From Flagellimonas spongiicola (GTDB lineage: Bacteria; Bacteroidota; Bacteroidia; Flavobacteriales; Flavobacteriaceae): a stretch of 64,000 nucleotides of DNA. Within the stretch, counting starts at the first letter, position 1. Every line of letters begins with the position of its first letter. Below the pieces are notes generated by a model, which worked only from the letters and a program-made list of their open reading frames with translations, searched no databases and had not been told where the DNA came from. The position numbers and the translations under genes are program-made. The stretch lies in contig NZ_JAMFMA010000003.1 in NCBI RefSeq assembly GCF_023502425.1, positions 124,001-188,000 of the forward strand, written 5' to 3'. This document shows positions 52,197-61,905 of the stretch, piece by piece.

Positions 52197-53474
52197 ATGA
52201 AAAACCTTCTATTAGTTCCTGCATTGTTTTTTGGATCAATTCTCATTGCTCAGGAAACCTACCTCCAATGTGGTCAAATTGTTGATGTTGTAAACGGGAA
52301 AGTGCTCACCGATAAAACCATTATTATTTCCGGCAATACCATTACCAGTATTGAAAATGGATTCCAGAATGGGGATTCGGATGTTACGGTTATTGATTTA
52401 AAAGACAAGACGGTGATGCCTGGTTTCATTGATATGCATGTTCATATTGAGGGGCAATCCAGCCCGCAAAGATATATTCAGAGATTCACCTTAAATGAGG
52501 CGGATGTAGCATTGCAATCCACTGTTTATGCGAAAAATACCCTAATGGCCGGTTTTACTACGGTTAGAGACCTTGGTGGCAGTGGTGTAAACATAGCACT
52601 ACGTAAGGCTATAGCAAAAGGTAGCGTAGTTGGGCCAAGAATATTCACAGCTGGTAAAGCGATAGGCACAACAGGAGGGCATGCTGATCCTACAAATGGA
52701 ATGCGAAAAGATCTTATGGGTGATCCAGGACCTAAAGAAGGTGTGGTCAATTCAGCCGAAGATGCCAAAAAAGCAGTTAGACAGCGCTATAAAGATGGGG
52801 CGGATGTCATTAAGATTACAGCTACCGGAGGTGTTCTTAGTGTTGCCAAAAGTGGACAAAATCCGCAATTCACCTTGGAGGAAATTAAGGCAATCACGGC
52901 CACAGCAAAAGACTATGGGATGCTGACTGCGGCTCATGCTCATGGTGATGAAGGTATGAGACGAGCGGTTATTGGAGGAATAAAAACTATTGAACATGGT
53001 ACCCTTATGAGTGAGGAAACCATGGATTTAATGGTTAAGCATAAAACATTCTTGGTGCCAACCATTACTGCTGGCAAACAGGTTACAGAAAAAGCAAAAA
53101 TAAAGGGATTCTTTCCAGAAGTAGTCGCCAAAAAAGCAGCCGCGATTGGACCAAAAATCCAAACCATGTTCGAAAAAGCCTATAAAAAAGGAGTCCCTAT
53201 TGCATTTGGAACAGATGCAGGGGTTTTTCCACATGGTGAGAATGCTCGAGAATTTGTTTACATGACGGAAGCGGGCATGCCCATAATGGAGGCACTAAAA
53301 TCGGCAACAGTTACCAATGCGGAACTTTTAGGTATGGGTGACAATTTAGGCCAACTTAAACAAGGGTATATAGCAGATATCATAGCAGTAGATGAAAATC
53401 CAAAGGATAATGTAGAGACACTTCGTAATGTGTCCTTTGTGATGAAGGAGGGAAAAGTATACAAATCCAGATAA
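52197..53474 (+). CDS. Secreted metal-dependent amidohydrolase (prolidase-like)
   Basis: A signal peptide (MKNLLLVPALFFGSILIAQ) precedes a full amidohydrolase of 425 residues. Metal ligands: H81-V-H83, lysine in ADVIKITATGG, histidines in TAAHAHG and TIEHGT, and aspartate in AFGTDAGV. The layout matches Xaa-Pro dipeptidase-like and imidazolonepropionase-like members of the superfamily. It probably acts on dipeptides or amide-containing compounds in the periplasm. A small conserved gene follows after 31 bases. Confidence 0.9.
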   Translation: MKNLLLVPALFFGSILIAQETYLQCGQIVDVVNGKVLTDKTIIISGNTITSIENGFQNGDSDVTVIDLKDKTVMPGFIDMHVHIEGQSSPQRYIQRFTLNEADVALQSTVYAKNTLMAGFTTVRDLGGSGVNIALRKAIAKGSVVGPRIFTAGKAIGTTGGHADPTNGMRKDLMGDPGPKEGVVNSAEDAKKAVRQRYKDGADVIKITATGGVLSVAKSGQNPQFTLEEIKAITATAKDYGMLTAAHAHGDEGMRRAVIGGIKTIEHGTLMSEETMDLMVKHKTFLVPTITAGKQVTEKAKIKGFFPEVVAKKAAAIGPKIQTMFEKAYKKGVPIAFGTDAGVFPHGENAREFVYMTEAGMPIMEALKSATVTNAELLGMGDNLGQLKQGYIADIIAVDENPKDNVETLRNVSFVMKEGKVYKSR

Positions 53475-53505
53475 ACCAAACTTTAGGCAAAGACGTATTT
53501 ATCCT

Positions 53506-53862
53506 GTGCAATTTCAATTTAACGATAGCGTAGGAGTGCTGGAACAAGCAAAGAAGGAGGAGCTTATTAAAGACCTACTAACTCAGGTGCAGAAGGACTT
53601 TATAAGGGCCAACGCTTCTATTCAACTTGCTTTCAATCTACCAATTTCGGATTTGGTCACCTTACTTCAGGAAAAGATCTACGTGCTGGTTCTAGAAAAG
53701 TATCAGGAGTTTCTTAATCTATTGTACGCAGTGGATATACCAGAATCTCAAATATTGAAGTTAGCTTCTAAGGATCCTGTCGACTTATCATCCGAAGTTT
53801 GTTTTTTGATACTCAAAAGAGAATGGCAGAAAGTCTGGTTCAGACATAAATTTAACTCCTAG
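53506..53862 (+). CDS. Conserved small protein of unknown function
   Basis: The 118-residue frame starts at a GTG 31 bases after the amidohydrolase stop; no ATG in the frame gives a comparable protein. It is mostly helical, with VLEQAKKEELIKDLLTQVQKD and a leucine-rich stretch YVLVLEKYQEFLNLLYAV. The gene between an amidohydrolase gene and sucA looks familiar to me from other Flavobacteriaceae, though I cannot confirm it here. No catalytic residues or known domain were seen. The stop lies about 100 bases before sucA. Confidence 0.65.
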   Translation: MQFQFNDSVGVLEQAKKEELIKDLLTQVQKDFIRANASIQLAFNLPISDLVTLLQEKIYVLVLEKYQEFLNLLYAVDIPESQILKLASKDPVDLSSEVCFLILKREWQKVWFRHKFNS

Positions 53863-53891
53863 CAATATTTTGTCAAATTAGGTCAAGAATG

Positions 53892-53923
53892 TTGAACTGC
53901 CTATTGTATTTGTTGTATTTTTG
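53892..53923 (+). promoter_or_regulatory. Promoter of sucA
   Basis: TTG at 53892 and the consensus TATTTTTG at 53916-53923 (21-base spacing) match the Bacteroidota promoter layout. The start codon of sucA is at 53960. Confidence 0.5.
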
Positions 53924-53943
53924 ACTAAATTTTTGCTTTGCAT

Positions 53944-53960
53944 TTGATAGAAACTATCAA
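53944..53960. repeat. Inverted repeat directly before the sucA start codon
   Basis: The 7-base arms TTGATAG and CTATCAA (53944-53950 and 53954-53960) end at the A of the ATG at 53960. It could form a small hairpin over the ribosome site or be an operator. Confidence 0.35.
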
Positions 53961-56755
53961 TGGATAAATATTCCTTTTTAAATGCTGCGCATACATCGTT
54001 TTTTGCGGAGCAATATGATAAATACCTTACAAGTCCAGACAGTCTTGAACCAAGTTGGAGGGCTTTTTTCCAAGGTTTCGATTTTGGAATGGAAAGTTCC
54101 TTGGACGAATTGGAACTAACCTCTGAAAATGGGGTGGTTACCATGCCTAACGGACAAGCAGTAACTGTTCCCCAATCACTTCAGAAAGAATTTCAGGTTG
54201 TTAAACTGATTAACGGATATCGGTCACGTGGGCATTTGTTTGCGCAGACCAATCCAGTTCGGGAGCGTAGAAAATACATTCCAACATTGGAGATTTCCAA
54301 TTTTGGGTTATCCAATGAAGATTTGGATACTGTGTTTGATGCCGGAAAGATTATAGGTATAGGGCCAAGTACCCTTAAAAATATTGTAGCTCACTTAGAA
54401 AGTATTTATTGTGATGCTATTGGGGTTGAGTATATGTATATCCGTACACCGGAACGCATACAATGGATTCAAGACTGGTTGAACGTTAATGATAACCATC
54501 CCAGTTTTTCTCCGGAAGAGAAAAAGACTATACTAAGGAAGCTAAATGAAGCAGTTTCATTTGAAAGTTTTCTGCATACCAAATATGTAGGGCAAAAGCG
54601 ATTTTCCCTAGAGGGAGGTGAATCCTTGATTCCTGCACTGGATGTCATCATTGAAAAAGCTGCGGATGCGGGTGTGAAACAGTTCGTGATGGGGATGGCC
54701 CATAGAGGAAGGCTAAGCGTTTTGACCAATATTTTTGGGAAATCACCAAAAGACATTTTTAGTGAATTTGATGGAAAGGATTATGAAGAGGCTATTTTTG
54801 ATGGGGATGTAAAATATCATTTGGGCTGGACTTCCCGTAGGGAAACCGACTCTGGAAAAGTGGTCAATATGAATATTGCACCAAACCCTTCCCATTTAGA
54901 GACGGTAAATTCCATTGTTGAAGGAATCACTCGAGCTAAACAAGACCGATATCATCAAGATAATGTGTCGGAGGTGTTGCCAATACTTGTTCATGGTGAT
55001 GCGGCTTTTGCGGGACAAGGGATAGCCTATGAAATTATTCAGATGGCCCGTTTGGATGGCTATCATACAGGCGGAACCATCCATATTGTGGTAAACAACC
55101 AAATAGGATTTACGACAAATTATTTGGATGCACGTTCCTCTACATATTGCACAGACGTAGGTAAAGTAACCTTGTCGCCTGTACTGCATGTTAACGCAGA
55201 TGATGCGGAAGCAGTTGTTCATGCGGCCACTTTTGCCCTTGAATATAGAATGCGTTTTAAACGTGATGTATTCTTGGACTTATTGGGGTATAGGAAATAC
55301 GGGCATAATGAAGGTGATGAACCTAAATTTACCCAACCCCTACTATATAAATCCATATCCAAACACAAAAACCCAAGGGATATCTACGCTGAACGATTGA
55401 TTCAAGAAGGAATCATCGATCAGGACTATGTAAAGAACCTAGAAGCAGAATACAAGAAAAACCTTGAAGAGGATTTGTTGGATTCAAGAAAGGTTGAAAA
55501 AACTGTAATCACACCATTCATGCAAGATGAATGGGAAGGTTTTGGGCAGGTTACTGAAGTAGCAATGCTAGGTGAGGTAGATACAAAATATCCTATCAAG
55601 AAATTAGATAACATCGCGAAAAGTATCACAGCTCTGCCAGAAGGAAAAAAATTCCTCCGCAAACTGGAACGTTTGGTTGCTGCGCGTAATAAAATGTATT
55701 TTGAGGACAATCAATTGGATTGGGCCATGGGAGAACTTTTGGCCTACGGTTCTTTGATTGAGGAAGGTTACGATGTTCGTATGACCGGGCAGGATGTAGA
55801 GCGAGGGACCTTCTCCCATAGACATGCGGTCATAAAGACCGAAATGCATGAGGAGGAAGTGACTTTGCTGAATGAATTAGGAGAAAACCAGAACGGTAAA
55901 TTCCATATATACAATTCCCTCCTATCTGAGTATGCGGTTATGGGATTTGATTATGGCTATGCAATGGCCAGTCCTAAGACCCTTACCATTTGGGAAGCGC
56001 AGTTTGGTGATTTCAGTAATGGCGCTCAAATTGTAATCGACCAATACCTTTCTTCTGCGGAAGACAAGTGGAAATTGCAAAACGGATTGGTGCTGTTGTT
56101 GCCTCACGGTTATGAAGGTCAAGGAGCTGAACATTCTTCTGCCAGAATGGAAAGATACCTTCAGCTTTGTGCCAAAGACAATATGTATGTGGCTGATGTA
56201 ACTACGCCAGCGAACATGTTCCATCTGCTGCGTAGGCAAATGAAAGCGGAATTTAGAAAGCCATTGGTCGTATTTACCCCAAAGAGCTTGTTGAGACACC
56301 CAAAAGTGTTGTCTACTAAGGAAGAGATGGCAAAAGGAAGTTTCCAGCCTTTAATTGATGATTCCGCTGCAACGGCTCCCAAAGTGAAGACCTTGGTATT
56401 CTGTACGGGTAAATTCTATTATGACCTTTTGGCTAAAAAAGAGGAATTGAAGAGAGATGATGTCGCCTTAGTGCGATTGGAGCAATTGTTCCCGCTTCCT
56501 GCAAAAGAAATGCGAAACATCATGAAAAAATACAAGAATGCGGATGACGTTGTTTGGGCTCAAGAAGAGCCAAGAAATATGGGTGCTTGGGGGCATCTGT
56601 TGATGCATTTTGAAGAAGCAAAAACATTCAGGGTTGCGTCCAGAAGATTCTATGGTGCGCCTGCGGCAGGTAGTGCGGTAAGGTCACAGAGAAGGCACGC
56701 TCAGGTTATTGCTTACGTCTTTGATAAGACACAAGATAATATGGTAAGAAGATAA
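53960..56755 (+). CDS. sucA: 2-oxoglutarate dehydrogenase E1 component
   Basis: The 931-residue protein matches the homodimeric E1 of the complex: thiamine diphosphate region with FVMGMAHRGRLSVL, HLGWTSRRETDSG, LVHGDAAFAGQG, GYRKYGHNEGDEP and, in the C-terminal half, RMTGQDVERGTFSHRHAV, LLPHGYEGQGAEHSSAR. The enzyme decarboxylates 2-oxoglutarate and passes the succinyl group to the lipoyl group on SucB. The length is normal. sucB follows after 25 bases, forming the usual operon; the E3 gene is not in the window. Confidence 0.97.
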   Translation: MDKYSFLNAAHTSFFAEQYDKYLTSPDSLEPSWRAFFQGFDFGMESSLDELELTSENGVVTMPNGQAVTVPQSLQKEFQVVKLINGYRSRGHLFAQTNPVRERRKYIPTLEISNFGLSNEDLDTVFDAGKIIGIGPSTLKNIVAHLESIYCDAIGVEYMYIRTPERIQWIQDWLNVNDNHPSFSPEEKKTILRKLNEAVSFESFLHTKYVGQKRFSLEGGESLIPALDVIIEKAADAGVKQFVMGMAHRGRLSVLTNIFGKSPKDIFSEFDGKDYEEAIFDGDVKYHLGWTSRRETDSGKVVNMNIAPNPSHLETVNSIVEGITRAKQDRYHQDNVSEVLPILVHGDAAFAGQGIAYEIIQMARLDGYHTGGTIHIVVNNQIGFTTNYLDARSSTYCTDVGKVTLSPVLHVNADDAEAVVHAATFALEYRMRFKRDVFLDLLGYRKYGHNEGDEPKFTQPLLYKSISKHKNPRDIYAERLIQEGIIDQDYVKNLEAEYKKNLEEDLLDSRKVEKTVITPFMQDEWEGFGQVTEVAMLGEVDTKYPIKKLDNIAKSITALPEGKKFLRKLERLVAARNKMYFEDNQLDWAMGELLAYGSLIEEGYDVRMTGQDVERGTFSHRHAVIKTEMHEEEVTLLNELGENQNGKFHIYNSLLSEYAVMGFDYGYAMASPKTLTIWEAQFGDFSNGAQIVIDQYLSSAEDKWKLQNGLVLLLPHGYEGQGAEHSSARMERYLQLCAKDNMYVADVTTPANMFHLLRRQMKAEFRKPLVVFTPKSLLRHPKVLSTKEEMAKGSFQPLIDDSAATAPKVKTLVFCTGKFYYDLLAKKEELKRDDVALVRLEQLFPLPAKEMRNIMKKYKNADDVVWAQEEPRNMGAWGHLLMHFEEAKTFRVASRRFYGAPAAGSAVRSQRRHAQVIAYVFDKTQDNMVRR

Positions 56756-56780
56756 TTTAAAAGCATAAAACTAGAATAAC

Positions 56781-57998
56781 ATGGTTTTAGAAATGAAAGT
56801 TCCCTCGCCAGGGGAGTCCATTACCGAAGTTGAAATCGCGGAATGGTTGGTTCAAGATGGTGATTATGTAGAAAAAGACCAGGCAATTGCCGAGGTTGAT
56901 TCAGATAAGGCCACATTGGAATTACCAGCCGAGGAAAGTGGTATCATCACCCTAAAAGCGGAAGAAGGTGACGCAGTTGCTGTGGGTGAAGTCGTTTGTT
57001 TGATAGATACCAGTGCTGCCAAGCCAGAAGGTGGAGCCGTAGAAGAACCAAAGGTGGAAGCTAAAGAGGAACCGGCAAAAGTGGAGGCTCCAAAACCTGT
57101 GGAAGCAAAAAAAGAAACCTATGCGTCAGGTACTCCTTCCCCCGCGGCAAAGAAAATATTGGATGAAAAAAGAATCGAACCGTCATCTGTCGCAGGAACT
57201 GGACGTGATGGTAGAGTTACCAAAGATGATGCAGTAAAGGCAGTACCTTCAATGGGAACACCAACCGGAGGTAATAGGGGAGAATCACGTTCCAAACTTT
57301 CCATGTTACGCAGAAAAGTAGCTGAACGATTGGTTTCTGCTAAAAATGAAACTGCCATGTTGACTACCTTTAATGAGGTGGACATGTCGCCAATATTTGC
57401 CTTGCGCAAAGAGTACAAGGAAGCATTCAAAGAGAAGCATGGCGTAAGTCTGGGCTTTATGTCATTCTTCACCAAGGCTGTCATCAGGGCGTTACAAATG
57501 TATCCTGCAGTGAATTCGATGATTGATGGCAAAGAAATGATTACGTACGACTTCTGTGATATAAGTATTGCGGTATCAGGTCCAAAGGGATTAATGGTGC
57601 CTGTAATCAGAAATGCGGAAAACCTTACGTTCCGTGGAGTTGAAGCTGAGGTAAAACGACTGGCCTTGCGCGCACGAGACGGACAAATAACGGTTGATGA
57701 AATGACAGGAGGAACTTTTACAATCTCCAATGGTGGGGTGTTCGGTTCAATGTTGTCCACTCCTATAATCAATCCACCCCAAAGTGGAATCTTAGGAATG
57801 CATAATATTGTGGAAAGACCTATCGCTAAAGACGGTCAAGTGGTGATTGCACCAATAATGTATGTTGCCCTTTCTTATGATCATCGAATTATTGATGGAA
57901 AAGAATCTGTTGGATTTCTAGTGGCAGTGAAAGAAGCTTTAGAAAATCCAGAAGAACTATTGATGGATGGCAATGTGAAAAAGGCACTGGAGCTTTAA
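56781..57998 (+). CDS. sucB: Dihydrolipoyllysine succinyltransferase (E2 of 2-oxoglutarate dehydrogenase)
   Basis: The 405-residue protein has one N-terminal lipoyl domain with the lipoylated lysine K43 in DSDKAT, an Ala/Pro/Glu-rich linker, an E3-binding domain (about 113-150, [13 protein letters not shown]) and a C-terminal catalytic domain with SYDHRIIDG near 366. It transfers the succinyl group to CoA. It is the second gene of the sucAB operon. A hairpin terminator lies 23 bases after the stop. Confidence 0.97.
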   Translation: MVLEMKVPSPGESITEVEIAEWLVQDGDYVEKDQAIAEVDSDKATLELPAEESGIITLKAEEGDAVAVGEVVCLIDTSAAKPEGGAVEEPKVEAKEEPAKVEAPKPVEAKKETYASGTPSPAAKKILDEKRIEPSSVAGTGRDGRVTKDDAVKAVPSMGTPTGGNRGESRSKLSMLRRKVAERLVSAKNETAMLTTFNEVDMSPIFALRKEYKEAFKEKHGVSLGFMSFFTKAVIRALQMYPAVNSMIDGKEMITYDFCDISIAVSGPKGLMVPVIRNAENLTFRGVEAEVKRLALRARDGQITVDEMTGGTFTISNGGVFGSMLSTPIINPPQSGILGMHNIVERPIAKDGQVVIAPIMYVALSYDHRIIDGKESVGFLVAVKEALENPEELLMDGNVKKALEL

Positions 57999-58021
57999 AC
58001 ATCCATTCTGAACATAATTAG

Positions 58022-58052
58022 GCCTTTACTTTTTTAAGTAAAGGCTTTTTTT
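58022..58052 (+). terminator. Rho-independent terminator of sucAB
   Basis: Perfect 10-bp arms (58022-58031 with 58036-58045) followed by seven T. The hairpin overlaps the 3' end of the convergent retropepsin-like gene (stop at 58026). Confidence 0.9.
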
Positions 58053-58466
58053 GTCATAATCAATAACAGCCTTCGCTTTTTTCAAGACATCGGCACCTAT
58101 GATTCCGTCAACGGGTAAAGAGTTATGGGAGGTAAGTGCTTGGTTGACATGGATTAAATCAAACAAAACTATTTTCTGTTTCTTTTTCGTCCAATCTCCA
58201 ATTTGGATTTTGTTTTTGGTGGAGATTAAGGTTTCCATTTCTGTTGCACCTGCCCCAGCAGCTTTAATGTCGGTTACCTCAGAAATCATATTGAAATGTT
58301 CAATCTTATCCATGCCGACACAGGTGCTGGACGCGCCAGTGTCCAATATAAACCGACCTGATATTCCATTGATCATGGCAGATATTTCAAAATGATTGGT
58401 TTCTGTCAATAGTAGTGGAATACGAACATATTTTTTGTATTTCAGAAACTTTTTGAGGGTTTTCAT
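58026..58466 (-). CDS. Retropepsin-like aspartic protease
   Basis: The 146-residue protein has the aspartic protease motif L-D-T-G-A-S-S-T at 41-48 (catalytic D42) and a second hydrophobic-glycine element GIIGADVLKKAKAVIDY near the end, as in single-domain retropepsin-like proteins that act as dimers. Such proteins are common in bacteria and their targets are mostly unknown. No signal peptide is clear. Its 3' end overlaps the sucAB terminator. Confidence 0.85.
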   Translation of the reverse strand: MKTLKKFLKYKKYVRIPLLLTETNHFEISAMINGISGRFILDTGASSTCVGMDKIEHFNMISEVTDIKAAGAGATEMETLISTKNKIQIGDWTKKKQKIVLFDLIHVNQALTSHNSLPVDGIIGADVLKKAKAVIDYDKKSLYLKK

Positions 58467-58517
58467 CCACGATTTTTTTTAAAGATAAACCTATTTTTGC
58501 GGAAGTAAATTGTACAG

Positions 58518-59093
58518 ATGCAAAAGATAATTTTAATACTGGTAGTGGTACTTTTGGCATTTTCTTGTGGCAGTAAAAAGCAAGAACCAGCTGAACTGAA
58601 ATTGGTTAAAAAGTATATTCAGGCCTTAAACCAATCTGATTATTCTACCGTGATATCCCTGTTCAAAGATAGCGTTCGCATGAATGAATTGGTGTACAAG
58701 AGTACTTTTTCCAAGCAGCAATACTATTCCTTGTTTCAATGGGATTCTGTATTTAAGCCAACCTACACCATAGAGGAGATTCAATGGATGGACGGGTATG
58801 TTGAAATGAAGGTGGCCAAAAAATGTGAAAGAATCCTCTTCTTAAATGAAGAACCAATTGTGACCAAAGAACAGGTTTATTTCGATGAAAAAGGTATTAA
58901 AAGTGTTGACATTATAGAGTACATAATTTTTAATGACGAATTGTGGAACACCAACAGAGAGAAGTTGGTCACTTGGACTGCAAACAATCATCCGGACATC
59001 GATGGGTTTTTGTATGATCAAAGTTTGGAAGGTGGTTTAAAATTTAAGGAGGCCATTTATCGATTTCAAAAAATAGACACTGTTCAGAATTAG
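58518..59093 (+). CDS. Lipoprotein with NTF2-like region
   Basis: L-A-F-S-C near residue 17 is a lipobox, so the 191-residue protein is probably lipid-anchored. The following LKLVKKYIQALNQSDYSTVISLFKD helix and later strands resemble the NTF2/SnoaL fold, though without catalytic residues. A -7 element TATTTTTG (58492-58499) lies upstream. tatD follows after 13 bases, so the genes may be one transcript. The function is unknown. Confidence 0.7.
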   Translation: MQKIILILVVVLLAFSCGSKKQEPAELKLVKKYIQALNQSDYSTVISLFKDSVRMNELVYKSTFSKQQYYSLFQWDSVFKPTYTIEEIQWMDGYVEMKVAKKCERILFLNEEPIVTKEQVYFDEKGIKSVDIIEYIIFNDELWNTNREKLVTWTANNHPDIDGFLYDQSLEGGLKFKEAIYRFQKIDTVQN

Positions 59094-59106
59094 GCAGAAA
59101 GGAATA

Positions 59107-59874
59107 ATGATCATAACAGATACACATACACATTTATATAGTGAGGCCTTTGATGGCGATCGGGCAGAGATTATAAAATCGGCTATGGACTTAGGTGTGC
59201 AGCGTTTTTTTATTCCAGCAATAGATTCAACCTATACGCAATCCATGTTGGATTTGGAGGAAAAGTTTCCAGACCAAATGTTTTTGATGATGGGTTTACA
59301 TCCCACGTATGTCAAGGAGAATTATTTGGAAGAATTAGCGCATGTAGAAGCATTGCTGTCAGAACGCAAGTTTTATGCGGTTGGTGAAATTGGGATTGAC
59401 CTTTATTGGGATAAGAGTTTTTTAAAACAACAACAAGAAGCCTTTGTACATCAAATCAGATTGGCTAAAAAATATGGATTGCCCATCGTAATCCATTCCA
59501 GAGAATCTTTTGACGAAATTTTCGAGATTTTGGAACAGGAAAAAGGCGATGACCTTCGCGGTATTTTCCATTGCTTTACGGGTACCCTGGAACAAGCCCA
59601 TACAGCCATTTCGTACAATATGAAATTAGGTATTGGTGGTGTGGCAACATTCAAGAACGGGAAAATAGACCAGTTTTTGAATAAGATAGATTTGGAACAC
59701 ATTGTTCTAGAAACAGATTCGCCGTATTTGGCTCCAGTACCCTACCGTGGAAAGCGAAACGAAAGTGCTTATATTATTAAGGTATTGGATAAACTATCGG
59801 AAATCTATACACTTGGTCAAGAGAAAATTGCCGACATTACCACCGAAAATTCAAAACAGGTTTTTGGTATTTAA
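59107..59874 (+). CDS. TatD family metal-dependent DNase
   Basis: The 255-residue protein has the metal motif DTHTHLY at 4-10, the strand with GEIGIDLYWD, VIHSRESFDEI, GIFHCFTGT and ETDSPYLAPVP with the last ligand. TatD-type proteins are 3'-5' exonucleases that act on single-stranded DNA and also have roles in DNA repair. The asparaginase gene follows after 9 bases, so the two are likely co-transcribed. Confidence 0.93.
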   Translation: MIITDTHTHLYSEAFDGDRAEIIKSAMDLGVQRFFIPAIDSTYTQSMLDLEEKFPDQMFLMMGLHPTYVKENYLEELAHVEALLSERKFYAVGEIGIDLYWDKSFLKQQQEAFVHQIRLAKKYGLPIVIHSRESFDEIFEILEQEKGDDLRGIFHCFTGTLEQAHTAISYNMKLGIGGVATFKNGKIDQFLNKIDLEHIVLETDSPYLAPVPYRGKRNESAYIIKVLDKLSEIYTLGQEKIADITTENSKQVFGI

Positions 59875-59883
59875 TAGTTTAGG

Positions 59884-60909
59884 ATGAAATCTAAAATTCT
59901 GCTCATATATACAGGTGGTACCATTGGGATGGTCAAGGATTATGATACCGGTGCACTCAAAGCATTCAATTTTGAGGAACTGGTAAACAATATTCCGGAA
60001 TTAAATCAATTGGATTGTGATATTCAAGGTATGTCCTTTGATACACCTATCGACTCGTCCAATATGAACCCAGTGTATTGGAGAGATATTGCACAAATTA
60101 TAGAGGACAACTATGAAGCATTTGATGGTTTTGTTGTTTTGCATGGAAGCGATACGATGAGTTACTCCGCCTCTGCGCTTAGTTTTATGCTTGAAAATCT
60201 AGGGAAACCGGTAATTTTTACAGGATCGCAATTACCTATTGGAGACCTTCGCACCGATGCAAAGGAAAATTTGATAACATCCATTCAAATTGCTGCACTC
60301 AAGAAAAAAGGAGGGCCGGTGGTGCAGGAGGTAGGATTGTATTTTGAATATAAATTGTATCGAGCCAACAGAACGACCAAAATAAATGCAGAACATTTTG
60401 AGGCATTTGCTTCGTTAAATTATCCGCCTTTAGTGGAATCTGGAGTTCATTTAAAGGTCCATGAAACTTACTTGTTGAAACGACAGGCTAAACTCAAGCC
60501 ACTTCAGGTACATAAGAAGATGGATAACAATGTGGCCTTGTTGAAATTGTTTCCCGGAATTAACAAGGAGGTTCTTACTTCTGTGTTGAATATTACAAAT
60601 TTAAAGGCATTGGTTCTGGAAACCTATGGCGCAGGTAATGCCCCAATGGACGAATGGTTTTTGGATAGTTTGGAAAATGCTATTAAAAATGGGTTACATA
60701 TAATTAATGTAACACAGTGTTCGGGTGGAGCAGTTGCCATGGGTCATTATGAAACCAGCGAACGACTCAAGGAACTGCAATTGATTAATGGCAAGGACAT
60801 TACGTCTGAAGCTGCCATGGCCAAAGTAATGTACCTGTTAGGGACTAAAGTTTCAGGTAAACTATTCAAGACGATTTTCGAGACTTCATTGCGCGGTGAG
60901 ATGGTCTAA
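59884..60909 (+). CDS. ansA: Type I (cytoplasmic) L-asparaginase
   Basis: The 341-residue protein has the two catalytic threonine motifs: YTGGTIGM at 9-16 and HGSDTMSYSASAL near 86. There is no signal peptide, so it is the low-affinity cytoplasmic type. It hydrolyses asparagine to aspartate and ammonia. TVITA-type C-terminal elements (NVTQCSGGAVAMGHY) are present. The tRNA-Ser gene lies 68 bases beyond. Confidence 0.93.
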   Translation: MKSKILLIYTGGTIGMVKDYDTGALKAFNFEELVNNIPELNQLDCDIQGMSFDTPIDSSNMNPVYWRDIAQIIEDNYEAFDGFVVLHGSDTMSYSASALSFMLENLGKPVIFTGSQLPIGDLRTDAKENLITSIQIAALKKKGGPVVQEVGLYFEYKLYRANRTTKINAEHFEAFASLNYPPLVESGVHLKVHETYLLKRQAKLKPLQVHKKMDNNVALLKLFPGINKEVLTSVLNITNLKALVLETYGAGNAPMDEWFLDSLENAIKNGLHIINVTQCSGGAVAMGHYETSERLKELQLINGKDITSEAAMAKVMYLLGTKVSGKLFKTIFETSLRGEMV

Positions 60910-60977
60910 AATTAACGCCTCAAATTTCATTTAATAATTATTTTTTCGTTTATTGGGCGGCCTAACTATGATTAAAC

Positions 60978-61065
60978 AGAGAGGTGGCCGAGTGGTCGAA
61001 GGCGCACGCCTGGAAAGTGTGTATACACCAAAAGTGTATCGAGGGTTCGAATCCCTTCCTCTCTG
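60978..61065 (+). tRNA. tRNA-Ser (anticodon GGA)
   Basis: A class II tRNA of 88 bases: acceptor stem AGAGAGG (60978-60984) with CCTCTCT (61058-61064), D-arm with GTGG, anticodon stem CACGC/GTGTG, loop CTGGAAA with anticodon GGA at 61012-61014, a long variable arm, and TTCGAAT in the T loop. No CCA is encoded after the discriminator base G, as usual in Bacteroidota. Confidence 0.97.
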
Positions 61066-61143
61066 CTAGGTATTTAAATTATATGGTATTAAAATTTTTA
61101 TATCTTTAACATTATTAACTAACTAAATTTAAGTTTTAGAAAA

Positions 61144-61878
61144 ATGAAAAAATTATCCTTTACTCTGGCTGCTGCCGGAATGTTTGTGATGGGAACTTCA
61201 ACTGCATCAGCGGCCATGTTTCAAGATGAAGCTGCTGCCGAAGCCAGCAAAGGTTTTACCCAAGTATTGAAAGAACAGTTTATCCAAGGTGGACCTGCCT
61301 TCATGGGAATCGTACTTTTATGTTTGATTTTGGGATTGGCAGTTGCTATTGAGAGAATAATTTATTTGAATTTGGCCAGTACCAATTCTGCTAAATTGAA
61401 ACAACAAGTGGAAGACGCTTTGGCTTCCGGTGGTGTTGAAGCTGCTAAAGAAGTATGCAGAAACACTAAAGGACCTGTTGCTTCTATTTTCTACCAAGGA
61501 TTGGATAGGGCTGGAGAAGGATTGGAATCCGCCGAAAAAGCTGTAGTTGCCTACGGTGGTGTTCAAATGGGACAATTAGAGAAAAACGTTTCTTGGTTAT
61601 CTTTGTTTATCGCTATTGCTCCTATGCTTGGGTTCATGGGTACGGTAATCGGTATGATTGCTGCATTCCAGAAAATTGCAGCTGTTGGTAACTTGAGTGC
61701 ATCTTTGATCGCTGGTGATATCCAGGTAGCACTTTTGACAACGGTATTTGGTTTGATCACTGCAATTATCCTTCAAATTTTCTACAACTATATCATTGCT
61801 AAAATCGATAGTATCGTAAATGACATGGAAGACTCCTCTATATCTTTAATAGATATGTTGGCTGCCCACAAAAAATAA
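61144..61878 (+). CDS. exbB: ExbB/TolQ/MotA-type proton channel protein
   Basis: A signal-like N-terminus (MKKLSFTLAAAGMFVMG...ASAA) precedes the ExbB fold: a first membrane helix (MGIVLLCLILGLAVAIERII), a cytoplasmic domain, and two helices near the C-terminus (WLSLFIAIAPMLGFMGTVIGMIAAFQ and ALLTTVFGLITAIILQIFYN). With ExbD it forms the proton-driven motor for TonB or TolA. It leads a cluster of membrane protein, exbD, exbD and exbD. A candidate -7 element TATCTTTA lies at 61101-61108. Confidence 0.93.
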   Translation: MKKLSFTLAAAGMFVMGTSTASAAMFQDEAAAEASKGFTQVLKEQFIQGGPAFMGIVLLCLILGLAVAIERIIYLNLASTNSAKLKQQVEDALASGGVEAAKEVCRNTKGPVASIFYQGLDRAGEGLESAEKAVVAYGGVQMGQLEKNVSWLSLFIAIAPMLGFMGTVIGMIAAFQKIAAVGNLSASLIAGDIQVALLTTVFGLITAIILQIFYNYIIAKIDSIVNDMEDSSISLIDMLAAHKK

Positions 61879-61905
61879 TTACGAAATAATAAACTATCGA
61901 AAGTC

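Noticed and set aside
57119-57772. 217-residue minus-strand frame opposite sucB
   Set aside because: It lies entirely inside sucB, has no start context or domain, and arises from the codon pattern of the real gene.
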